Below, one piece after another: positions 1 through 6,127 of a stretch of 6,437 nt of DNA (position 1 is its first letter; each line of letters begins with the position of its first letter). Under the pieces are notes generated by a model. The model saw nothing but the letters and a program-made list of their open reading frames with translations. It had not been told where the DNA came from and ran no database searches. The stretch is from Nitrososphaeraceae archaeon (GTDB lineage Archaea > Thermoproteota > Nitrososphaeria > Nitrososphaerales > Nitrososphaeraceae), in the NCBI GenBank assembly GCA_030038695.1, contig JASHSN010000319.1, forward strand, positions 1 to 6,437, read 5' to 3'. The translations under genes were made by a program, and so were the position numbers.

Positions 1-65
1 TATTGTGTAATAGGAAGACAGGGCGGGGTCATATGCAGAACATAACGGTGCCTGGATTATGAGAA
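1..65. other. left-edge intergenic stretch
   Basis: This is the short stretch downstream of the PsbP-like gene. Two plus-strand frames are open from the window edge for 14 and 19 codons, but neither resembles anything I know, so I do not call a gene end. No T-run or hairpin that would mark a terminator for the minus-strand gene is visible. Confidence 0.4.
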
Positions 66-713
66 CTATTTTAGCAGCATAAAAGAATCAATCATTTTCT
101 TTGCAGCAGGAAGGTATGTTAGATAACCTGACGATAGAGATTCATATATAATGATGTATTCACGATCGCCTGATAGTGTCCCAATTTCCATTGTTTGGTA
201 TCGGAGATCCTTGAAAATTTCTCCTGTTGATACCAACAGATACGCAGTCTTGCCTGCAAGTACAACATTTGTACTTGCCTGAATAATCTGGAAATCTCTT
301 GTAATATGTAGGTCTCTAGTCACAGCAGCAGTCAAAAGCTGAGGTAACGTAACATTCGAAGGTTGTATGGAATTTAATTCTATGACTTTAAGAAACGCAT
401 TTTTTAAAGGAGAATAGAATGCAACAATTTCAGACAAGTTCCCTGCTTCTATTTGAACCCCTACTTCCTTATGCCAATCAAAAGGATATAATATATTTAT
501 TCCATCCTTTTGAAAAGGAAGGAATAATATCGAGGAAGCATTACTGCTACTTGTCTGTGCGTCGGCCAAAGGAATAGTAGACTCTAGGATATCATGAGAT
601 AAGAAATTGGTATTAACACATAACGAGTGCGCTAAAACCAATATGAAAATTACAGGAAATGCCAGGGTAGATTCGTAAACTATGTTTTTTCTAGATTTTT
701 CTAGCGCCAGCAT
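66..713 (-). CDS. secreted PsbP-like domain protein
   Basis: A 215-residue exported protein of unknown function. Residues 17-33 form a hydrophobic segment after a Lys/Arg-containing N-terminus. A second possible export feature is the stretch ending in Ala-Asp-Ala|Gln (50-53), a cleavage pattern common in thaumarchaeal secreted proteins; the distance between the two is long for one signal peptide, so the segment may instead be a membrane anchor. The mature part starts with a Ser/Asn-rich linker (54-60). It continues with the hallmark of small PsbP-like domains: a Phe-rich strand, then GINILYPFDWHKE (71-83), and it ends with LPAAKKMIDSF (201-211). The fold is named after the photosystem II PsbP protein, but archaeal members have no photosynthetic role. 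It starts with ATG and is divergent from the regulator at 818. Family assignment is from recalled motif resemblance. Confidence 0.72.
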   Translation of the reverse strand: MLALEKSRKNIVYESTLAFPVIFILVLAHSLCVNTNFLSHDILESTIPLADAQTSSSNASSILFLPFQKDGINILYPFDWHKEVGVQIEAGNLSEIVAFYSPLKNAFLKVIELNSIQPSNVTLPQLLTAAVTRDLHITRDFQIIQASTNVVLAGKTAYLLVSTGEIFKDLRYQTMEIGTLSGDREYIIIYESLSSGYLTYLPAAKKMIDSFMLLK

Positions 714-817
714 TCACTATTCGATAGAAAAGCTATGTTAAAGGCTTTATGCACGAAATCGTTTTGATATAACTCAATAGAAAAGAATTTCATAAAGTAA
801 AATAACTATAGGTACGT
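714..817. promoter_or_regulatory. divergent promoter region, PsbP-like gene / regulator
   Basis: The 104 bp between two divergent ATG starts. The same heptamer CATAAAG occurs once on each strand at TATA-box distance: on the plus strand at 791-797, about 24 nt before the ATG at 818, and on the minus strand at 745-751, about 35 nt before the ATG at 713. The 9-mer ATAGAAAAG is repeated directly at 724-732 and 777-785. Neither start has a good Shine-Dalgarno; AGGT at 810-813 before the plus gene is weak. This fits leaderless or short-leader transcripts. An operator for the adjacent regulator here is inference. Confidence 0.45.
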
Positions 818-1702
818 ATGTATTCAAATGACACTAATTTAACTAAGAATTCGATTAGAAGCTTGGATAGCTCCATTGAAAGCACACAACGAATCTTCTT
901 TGAGCTAGCTAGTGATCAGAGGCTATCTATATTGTTCAAATTAAACAGACAACAGTTGGAGAATGATAGAGTTTACAATCTTTCCAAGCTTGCAAAGCAT
1001 CTTAATGTTACTATTCAAGAAGTTCATAGAAATCTTAACAGGTTAATGGATGCAGGTTTGATCGAAAAAGATTCCGCAGGTATCTTTTCACTGACAACTT
1101 TTGGAAATACCATCATAAATCAGATTGCAACATTTGATTTTTTGTCAAGAAATAAGGAATATTTTTCCACCCACACATGCGGAGAAGAAACTCCAATGAA
1201 ATTCATCCATAGGATTGGTGCGTTGAATAACTGCGAGTTTGTTACAGGACTTGTAGCTGTGATTGAGCTATGGAAACAGCGCATTTATCGAGAATCTACC
1301 CAGTACATATATGGTATGTTACCACAGATCCCACTAGACTTGATTGAAACAGTAATACCAAAAATAAAAGAAGATGATGGTATCAAATTTAATTATATTC
1401 TACCTCAAAAAGGAATGGTGCCAAAGAAGCGAGCTGAACTGTTAAAAAATGCCGGTTTTCACGAGTTCATTAAAAAAGGAATAGTGGAAAGAAGGATGGT
1501 TGATAGGATACAAGTGGCAATACTCTTAAATGAAAAACAAGCAACTGTTATGTTCCCCACAGCGAAAGGACTAGGAGAGCCAGACATGAATTCAGTATTT
1601 TATAGTGAAGACGCGTTATTTCATGAATGGTGCCTAGATTACTTTAGATACAGATGGTATAATTCAAAGTCATTTGACGAAAGCAAGTTAGTAGAAGTGT
1701 GA
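818..1702 (+). CDS. winged-helix transcriptional regulator, FilR1/DUF1724-like
   Basis: A 294-residue soluble, probably DNA-binding protein. After a polar tail (1-20), residues 22-100 form an ArsR/MarR-type winged helix-turn-helix: the helix FELASDQRLSILFKL (28-42), LSKLAKHLNVTIQEVHRNLNRLMDAGLIEK (55-84) with the recognition helix around 66-78, and the wing GIFSLTTFGN (88-97). The remaining 190 residues match the layout of the ligand/effector half in archaeal regulators of the FilR1/DUF1724 type, with an alternating beta/alpha pattern (for example IKFNYILPQKGMVPKKR, 189-205) and a YSEDALFHEWCLDYFRYRW tail (262-280). The effector is unknown. Cys121, Cys139 and Cys272 do not form an obvious metal motif. 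The gene faces away from the PsbP-like gene across a shared promoter, so that gene is the natural first candidate target. The wHTH is secure; the C-terminal family is recalled. Confidence 0.8.
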   Translation: MYSNDTNLTKNSIRSLDSSIESTQRIFFELASDQRLSILFKLNRQQLENDRVYNLSKLAKHLNVTIQEVHRNLNRLMDAGLIEKDSAGIFSLTTFGNTIINQIATFDFLSRNKEYFSTHTCGEETPMKFIHRIGALNNCEFVTGLVAVIELWKQRIYRESTQYIYGMLPQIPLDLIETVIPKIKEDDGIKFNYILPQKGMVPKKRAELLKNAGFHEFIKKGIVERRMVDRIQVAILLNEKQATVMFPTAKGLGEPDMNSVFYSEDALFHEWCLDYFRYRWYNSKSFDESKLVEV

Positions 1703-1792
1703 ACGACTACCGGTCATAGAACGCTCATTCTAGTTTCTCTTGTCATCATTGTCCTGTCTGTAATAGCAAGAGTTATTGGTATGTTCACAGTT

Positions 1793-1810
1793 ACTCCTAG
1801 TTAGAGGAGT
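1793..1810 (+). terminator. weak hairpin after regulator gene
   Basis: A 6-bp perfect stem ACTCCT/AGGAGT around the loop AGTTAG lies about 90 bp after the regulator stop and just before the TATA box of the integrase fragment. It has no T-run after it, so terminator function is doubtful. It could equally be a regulatory site of the next gene or chance. Confidence 0.18.
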
Positions 1811-1823
1811 GCGAGTACAATGA

Positions 1824-1836
1824 CTTATATACTTTA
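1824..1836 (+). promoter_or_regulatory. TATA box of integrase fragment
   Basis: CTTATATACTTTATA is a strong archaeal TATA-like element centred about 24-26 nt before the ATG at 1854. With the usual 25-nt TATA-to-start spacing, transcription would begin at or very near the start codon, giving a leaderless mRNA. No Shine-Dalgarno precedes the ATG. The promoter therefore looks intact although the gene is not. Confidence 0.5.
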
Positions 1837-1853
1837 TACTATGCTCAAATGCT

Positions 1854-2321
1854 ATGAAGAGGAGGACGATTGTAGCAAATACGGCCAACAGCATCACTAC
1901 TTCTTCTTTATTTGAGACAGAAAGACGAGAAATAGAGAAGGTGACAGAAGGATTGACTGCTCGTGCCTTCAACTTCCTTCATGACGAGGTCCTACCTCGA
2001 AACAAAGACAATGCCATGATTATCTGTAATTACATTCAGTCAATGAGACAAGAGTTGAACCTTTCAGACGGCTATAGAGAAGATATTATCATGCTATTAG
2101 GCAACCATTCGATGTTTCTTAGGAAATCATTCAAGGAGGCAACTAGGGAAAACATTTTATCATTTCTAGGTAGTTTTCGTAAGCCGGAGACTTCAGATCC
2201 ACTCCATAAGTGGATAGGAACATACAACACCTATAGATGCTTATGTACTCCTATATGTACTTCCAGGAGGTGGTCACCTTATGAGCGCCACTTAGCAAGG
2301 TATTATGCCTATATTATATAA
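1854..2321 (+). pseudogene. truncated tyrosine integrase (N-terminal part)
   Basis: The 155-codon frame contains only the N-terminal arm and most of the core-binding (SAM-like) domain of a thaumarchaeal/SSV-type tyrosine recombinase. Recognisable segments are the helix IICNYIQSMRQELNLSDGYREDIIMLL (56-82), SFKEATRENILSFLGSFRKPE (92-112) and DPLHKWIGTYNTYR (115-128). Complete relatives as I recall them continue with a Phe/Trp-rich helix and run to roughly 380-420 residues with the catalytic Arg...His-x-x-Arg...Tyr. Here resemblance ends at codon 128 (about 2237); the last 27 residues (CLCTPICTSRRW...) look like junk, and neither other frame restores the family. No catalytic residue is present, so the product cannot recombine DNA. 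The abrupt end suggests deletion, insertion or partition of the gene. A leaderless TATA promoter sits directly upstream. It could be expressed as a short DNA-binding domain, but decay is likelier. Confidence 0.68.
2242..2261 (+). repeat. TATGTACT direct repeat at the integrase break
   Basis: The octamer TATGTACT occurs at 2242-2249 and again at 2254-2261, with a 12-bp period, immediately after the point where integrase resemblance ends (2237). It is followed by AGGAGGTGGT (2265-2274) and the hairpin AGGTG-GT-CACCT (2268-2279). Short, and possibly chance. Confidence 0.35.
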
Positions 2322-2431
2322 CCTTCCTATAGTAACTGAAATTTTCTGGTATACTCCCCTAACATATATTGAGGTTCATCAAAGACTACCAACCTCCCAA
2401 ACAACATCGTCAGTCAGCAAGAAATGATATA

Positions 2432-2468
2432 GAATAGAGGAATTATGTAGACGGGAATAGAGGAATTA
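2432..2468 (+). repeat. tandem 14-bp direct repeat, 23-bp period
   Basis: The 14-mer GAATAGAGGAATTA is present exactly at 2432-2445 and 2455-2468, separated by 9 bp. A 14-bp exact match at 23-bp spacing (about two helical turns) could be an iteron or a regulator half-site pair on one DNA face. Only two copies are seen. Confidence 0.55.
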
Positions 2469-2532
2469 AGAACAGTTTCTTGGGTCAGACACTTCAGCTA
2501 GCAGCCACCAAAGGTTATGGACATTCTTGATT

Positions 2533-2595
2533 GGTCTGCCCGTAAATAACAAACAAAATGCTAACTTAGGACACAACAGGAGATGCGGACAGACC
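2533..2595. repeat. imperfect inverted repeat GGTCTGCCCG / CGGACAGACC
   Basis: The arm GGTCTGCCCG (2533-2542) and the arm CGGACAGACC (2586-2595) are inverted copies with one mismatch in ten, flanking a 43-bp AT-rich spacer. A related GGTCAGAC lies at about 2483. It could be ends of a tiny decayed element or a long-loop hairpin; no target duplication flanks it. Confidence 0.35.
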
Positions 2596-2759
2596 GTTTG
2601 GTATCAAAAAATCACGACATATGTTTGTAAGCAGCAATCTCGATTGACTTGTTCAGCAAAAGCGCTGCAGGCCACACATGTCCCATTAGTAGTAAAGAGT
2701 TCAATATTTCCAAAGGCGCTGTGGCACATTGTAGCACCACGATAATGTTTATGTTCAAG

Positions 2760-2773
2760 TCTCCACTTGGAGA
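2760..2773. repeat. short palindrome TCTCCACTTGGAGA
   Basis: TCTCC-ACTT-GGAGA forms a 5-6-bp hairpin downstream of the NHL gene. On the minus strand it comes after the T-rich tract of the terminator candidate, so it may be a second, backup element. Function is unproven. Confidence 0.3.
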
Positions 2774-2782
2774 AAATCAATG

Positions 2783-2820
2783 TTAACAAACAAACGAAGG
2801 AAGGCTAGGTTCGCCCTAGA
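2783..2820 (-). terminator. hairpin plus T-rich tract after NHL gene
   Basis: Reading the minus strand, 9 bases after the NHL stop codon comes a 5-bp stem CTAGG/CCTAG with a 5-base loop (2805-2819), then a pyrimidine/T-rich stretch containing CGTTTGTTTGTT (about 2784-2796). T-rich tracts are the main archaeal termination signal; the hairpin is short. The position right behind the stop supports it. Confidence 0.42.
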
Positions 2821-2828
2821 ACAGCTTC

Positions 2829-3782
2829 CTATCTTGCAGGGAGAGAAGTAATTACATTTATGTTGTCTCCGCTTTTCGAGGTTAAGAATATCGCGCCGGC
2901 CGAATTTACATCAATATCTACTCCTATAATCGAGCTAGATGCGATACTACCAGGTAGTTCCCACTTGTTGAGAAATTTACCATCATTTGAAAATTCTTGC
3001 ACACGCTGGTTTCCCGTATCTACTACATACACATTTCCTTGGGGAAATTGAACAGTCATGTCTGTTGGATTATAGAACTGCCCGTTACCCTGTCCAAGCG
3101 ATCCCCACATATTAATGAATTTACCGTTACCATCAAACTTTTCAATGCGATCATTTCCGAAATCAGCAACAAAGACATTTCCTGACGGATCGACGGCAAC
3201 GCGTCCTGGATTGTTGAATTGACTAGGACCCGATCCAATAGATCCCCATTGAGATACAAAAAGGCCATTACTAGCAAATCTTTCAACACGATTGTTTCCA
3301 ACATCGGTCACATACACATTTTGCTTAGCCTCATCCTCGTCTATACCTATCGGTGTATTGAATTCTCCATCCCCTTTACCGAATGAACCCCATTTTGTGA
3401 CGAAAGTTCCATTACTGGTAAACTTCTCGACACGGTTATTGCCACTATCTGTTACGTATACATATCCTCGTGCGTAATCTACGGTAATACCCAATGGATT
3501 ATTGAATTGCCCATCACTTGTACCAAATGAACCCCATGTTCTAATGAATTTACCATTAGCGTCAAATTCTTGGATACGGTTATTGCCACTATCTGCCACG
3601 TACAAATTACCTTTGGTATCGACCACTATCCCACTTGGGGCATTTAAGCCTGGGGATCCAATCGTCTTTTGTATAGACTGTGCGTGTGCAAAGGACAATA
3701 ATGATCCAACTGAAATGGTTATGCATACGATAGTTAGTCCTGTAATTAATGTTGATAATCTAATGCCGCCCACAAAAAACAC
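2829..3782 (-). CDS. secreted six-bladed NHL-repeat beta-propeller
   Basis: A 317-residue exported protein. Residues 9-31 are a hydrophobic signal segment ending in Ala-His-Ala|Gln (32-35). The mature chain is almost entirely NHL repeats with a 47-48-residue period. The conserved turn D-x-GN-x-R occurs at Asp64, Asp112, Asp160, Asp207 and Asp255, each followed by a Phe and a 'GKFI..WGS.G...GQF..P' linker. A sixth, degenerate repeat (283-317) lacks the Asp-Gly-Asn-x-Arg turn and probably closes the ring. Six blades equal a full NHL propeller. No C-terminal anchor or attached enzyme domain is visible, so it is likely a secreted binding scaffold; its ligand is unknown. The start is GTG at 3782 (translated Met); a second GTG at 3773 is possible and there is no in-frame ATG between the upstream stop and the signal segment. 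It lies 430 bp from the kinase gene on the same strand, so it is probably its own transcript. Confidence 0.85.
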   Translation of the reverse strand: MFFVGGIRLSTLITGLTIVCITISVGSLLSFAHAQSIQKTIGSPGLNAPSGIVVDTKGNLYVADSGNNRIQEFDANGKFIRTWGSFGTSDGQFNNPLGITVDYARGYVYVTDSGNNRVEKFTSNGTFVTKWGSFGKGDGEFNTPIGIDEDEAKQNVYVTDVGNNRVERFASNGLFVSQWGSIGSGPSQFNNPGRVAVDPSGNVFVADFGNDRIEKFDGNGKFINMWGSLGQGNGQFYNPTDMTVQFPQGNVYVVDTGNQRVQEFSNDGKFLNKWELPGSIASSSIIGVDIDVNSAGAIFLTSKSGDNINVITSLPAR

Positions 3783-3790
3783 GATATATC

Positions 3791-3839
3791 TACATAAATT
3801 TATGTTTTGTCATAAATTGTATAGATCTAGTGATCTATA
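3791..3839 (-). promoter_or_regulatory. palindrome-rich promoter region of NHL gene
   Basis: Just upstream of the GTG start are a perfect 12-bp palindrome CATAAATTTATG (3793-3804), a second copy of its left half CATAAATT 18 bp away (3811-3818), and an 8-bp perfect inverted repeat TATAGATC-TAGT-GATCTATA (3820-3839). The AT-rich part about 25-35 nt before the start (minus-strand AATTTATG, 3811-3818) is the likely TATA box, so the palindromes would flank or overlap it, which is where archaeal repressors and activators bind. No Shine-Dalgarno is seen. Confidence 0.42.
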
Positions 3840-4212
3840 AAGTCAACTTAGATGTGCAAGATGAGCCTGAACGGAGTGGAGTACGCCATTACATGCCCCT
3901 TGAAGACAATATGATGAGGGTTTGGCAAGTGTAACTGAAAAATCTGTGAGCGACTCGTAATGACTGATGAACTTGATGGATTTACGTTAGAGTACATCAA
4001 TAACACTGATGCTCTTCGTCACACAGGAGTCAAAGACACTTGCAATATAGAATAGTGACAGCTTTCGAACTTCCCCATTGTCCAATTGAGAAGACGAGCG
4101 ACTCCCCGTGAAAGCATCAAGATCTAGGTGCAGCACGAACATCGAGAGATAAATTTGTAAGGAATACATAAGGGAACAATAATTACATGACCTCTTGCGA
4201 TATCAATGTCAA
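3840..4212. other. 373-bp gap between NHL and kinase genes
   Basis: No convincing gene. A 31-codon plus-strand ORF (ATG 3960 to TAG 4055) contains DALRHTGVK, which faintly resembles a D-x-LRH-x-GIK stretch that I recall from sensory domains of thaumarchaeal histidine kinases; the frame upstream is closed by a stop. A 60-codon minus frame (3987-4169) on the opposite strand has no recognisable features. The region may hold a decayed kinase relic, the kinase 3' untranslated region, and the start of the NHL promoter. No clear terminator for the kinase is visible. Confidence 0.4.
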
Positions 4213-5718
4213 TCAAGTAGGCAAACTGAATGAAAAAGTAGCCCCCATATCATCATTGTTTTCTCCCCATATCTTACCTCCATGCGCTTCGATAATCGTC
4301 TTACAAATATACAATCCCAAACCGGTACCTTTGTCAGATCCAGTGATAAATTTCGTAAACAATCTAGGAAGTATTTGAGAGTCTATGCCAGTACCTGTAT
4401 CCTTTATCGAAACTATGACTGAACCATCTTCTATCCTCTTTTCTTTGGTAATAGTAATCGCTCCCTTCTTTGTAAAATTAAAGGCATTGTCAATAAGATT
4501 AGAAATAACTTGGCTAATTCTTCCCCTGTCAACGTACACCACGATATCTTCATGGTCTGCAAAGTCTGCTACATCTCCTTGTTTAGTAATATTATGGTAG
4601 AGTAGCTTCACATCGTGTGTATCGTCACTTTGATCTTTGGTAGCATCTTGTATTGCATCGAGTATTACCGTATCTATGTTCACTACTTGTTTGTTGAGAT
4701 TTATCGATTGACTTTCGATTCGAGCGATATCCAAAATATTGTCTGTCAGATCTTTTAGCTTTCTTGCATTTCTGATTATTATTGATAGGTAATCGTAGTA
4801 CATATTGGAATTTGCAATCTCGTCCTTTTTCGAACGAAGAACCTCAGCAAGTCCCATTATAGGTTGAATAGGATTACGTAACTCATGAGCTGCGATATTG
4901 ATAAATTCTGTCTGGATCTTATCACGAATTTTCAATTGCTCGCATAATTGATTTAGTTTTTCATGTAGATCTGATTGCTTCCAAAGACTTTCAAAAATCG
5001 ATACATAAGACAGTACAGTTGCTTTTCTATTTGAATACGTACCCAAACCCATCGCTTCATAAAAGGATTCCTTTTCATAATCTTTCAATTCGACTACAAG
5101 TGACGATTTTCGATCCACTACTACAATTGTTACATTTGTTTGTAAACCGGGTTCGATGTAACGTACTTCAATCTTTTGGTACTGTCTTAATTTTTGTACT
5201 GTCTCTTCAATCACTTTGCCTCTTGGTGTCAGGATTCTTGCTTTCACACCCCTTTCCTTTACCATTTCTCTTAATGATTGAAATGCGCCTAATTTTTCTT
5301 GACGATGAAACGCGTTAGCCGATGAGTATATCATGAGGATTTCATCATTAGCTGCTCTTCCAATTTCATAACCGATATTTTGTATCTTGACGGGGTCTTG
5401 TATAACCTGAGCTGTATCTTGTTTATCTGATGCTACTTCTCTCTCAATTTGGATCTCTTTTATTTCTTGCTCGGTTGGAATTGCCATATTCCAGAAATGG
5501 TCAGAAACAAATTGTTCTTGTGGTGCAATAAACTTCTCAAATTGATCCCCATATACACTTCTGAATCTTTTGAACATCAATACACATTCATTTGTATCAA
5601 AAGTGTAGCATATACCACCAATTGCTTCTTTGAGTATAGAGGGTTGCTGTTCTTGGACGTCTATGATGGTTTTACCGCATAGTGCGCATTGGCTATGTTG
5701 TTTACCCATATTGGTCAT
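4213..5718 (-). CDS. soluble sensor histidine kinase, four-Cys N-terminus
   Basis: A 501-residue cytoplasmic kinase with no membrane segment. Residues 11-52 form a TRASH/YHS-like module with Cys11-x2-Cys14, Cys37 and Cys45 followed by VLMFKRF, a likely metal-binding or zinc-stabilised fold. A middle domain (about 108-245; IGYEIGRAANDEILMIYSSANAF ... YVSIFESLWKQSDL) resembles the TrmB-C/PLD-like sensory domain common in Nitrososphaera kinases. A coiled-coil linker (250-270) leads to HisKA with phospho-acceptor His278 in AAHELRNP. The HATPase has all boxes: N box NLIDN (407-411), G1 DTGTG (440-444), F box LFTKF (453-457) and G2 GTGLG (464-468). It should autophosphorylate and pass phosphate to a response regulator, but none is encoded in this window. 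The start is ATG at 5718; Met4 is an alternative. The signal sensed is unknown; metal or redox is an inference from the cysteines. Confidence 0.9.
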   Translation of the reverse strand: MTNMGKQHSQCALCGKTIIDVQEQQPSILKEAIGGICYTFDTNECVLMFKRFRSVYGDQFEKFIAPQEQFVSDHFWNMAIPTEQEIKEIQIEREVASDKQDTAQVIQDPVKIQNIGYEIGRAANDEILMIYSSANAFHRQEKLGAFQSLREMVKERGVKARILTPRGKVIEETVQKLRQYQKIEVRYIEPGLQTNVTIVVVDRKSSLVVELKDYEKESFYEAMGLGTYSNRKATVLSYVSIFESLWKQSDLHEKLNQLCEQLKIRDKIQTEFINIAAHELRNPIQPIMGLAEVLRSKKDEIANSNMYYDYLSIIIRNARKLKDLTDNILDIARIESQSINLNKQVVNIDTVILDAIQDATKDQSDDTHDVKLLYHNITKQGDVADFADHEDIVVYVDRGRISQVISNLIDNAFNFTKKGAITITKEKRIEDGSVIVSIKDTGTGIDSQILPRLFTKFITGSDKGTGLGLYICKTIIEAHGGKIWGENNDDMGATFSFSLPT

Positions 5719-5772
5719 TTACCATTCGATTTTACTCAGATATGATGGCATATTCTACCCATTAATATGCGG

Positions 5773-5790
5773 ATATATAGCCTATATATA
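5773..5790 (-). promoter_or_regulatory. palindromic TATA region of kinase gene
   Basis: A perfect inverted repeat ATATATAG-C-CTATATAT (5773-5789) lies 55-71 nt before the kinase ATG. As a TATA box it would start transcription near 5748, giving a leader of about 30 nt. Its symmetry means it could direct transcription both ways. A second, weaker minus-strand TATA-like site, TAGAATAT (about 5749-5756), would instead give a nearly leaderless mRNA. No Shine-Dalgarno precedes the ATG. Confidence 0.45.
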
Positions 5791-5885
5791 TTTCGAAATC
5801 TTTAGTAACTAACATGCTCGCAAGCTTAGAGCAACTGCGCTTTTCTGTATGGCGGTATTTTATTTGGTAAACCAGAGACACCTAG

Positions 5886-5917
5886 CGTTTATTACGTCAT
5901 CTGCCTACCGTTTATTA
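5886..5917 (+). repeat. CGTTTATTA direct repeat, 23-bp period
   Basis: CGTTTATTA occurs at 5886-5894 and 5909-5917. The 23-bp period equals that of the repeat pair at 2432-2468, though the sequences differ. Possibly a paired protein-binding site about 170-200 bp upstream of the kinase; may be chance. Confidence 0.35.
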
Positions 5918-6127
5918 AGTTATCTTATCTTGTCTATGACCGGCCGCCCACCGGTAGTAGTTCACGTTGTGCTCAATCATCTATCATTAATTTGATATTT
6001 TAGAGCGTCTAAAGTCTATTTGAGAAGTCAAACTCAGAGAGCAATTATTTTCTTTACAAAGGCGGCAACGCTTATTGGTGGGTAGAGCTTAGATATCATT
6101 TGTTCATCTTTATTGGTCGTAACTAAT

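Larger units (their letters stand above)
2322..2828. other. 507-bp region without a convincing gene
   Basis: Lies between the integrase fragment and the stop of the NHL gene. Open frames at 2527-2745 (+) and 2604-2789 (-) overlap each other, are Cys/His/Thr-rich without a recognisable domain, and have no promoter or start-site support. I see no catalytic part of an integrase in any frame. The stretch holds a 23-bp-period direct repeat (2432-2468), an imperfect inverted repeat (2533-2595), a short palindrome (2760-2773) and the terminator candidate of the NHL gene. Its character fits a decayed accessory insertion. Confidence 0.5.

Noticed and set aside
1711..1721. CCGGTCATAGA shared with the minus strand at 5933-5943
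   Set aside because: An 11-bp match 4 kb apart with no flanking similarity; too short to call an attachment site or element end.
1730..1972. 80-codon minus-strand ORF
   Set aside because: It overlaps the integrase N-terminus antisense, has no recognisable domain, and the plus-strand frame has family resemblance and a promoter.
2527..2745. 72-codon plus ORF and the overlapping 61-codon minus ORF (2604-2789)
   Set aside because: They are antisense to each other, lack any known motif, and have no promoter or ribosome-binding support.
3056..3304. 82-codon minus ORF inside the NHL gene, in another frame
   Set aside because: It is a shadow of the repeated NHL sequence; apparent repeats in it mirror the blade repeats of the true frame.
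3987..4169. 60-codon minus ORF upstream of the NHL gene
   Set aside because: No domain, no signal peptide of normal form, no start-site support.
5146..5156. GGTTCGA-type tRNA T-arm look-alike
   Set aside because: It lies inside the kinase coding sequence and has no matching acceptor or anticodon arms.
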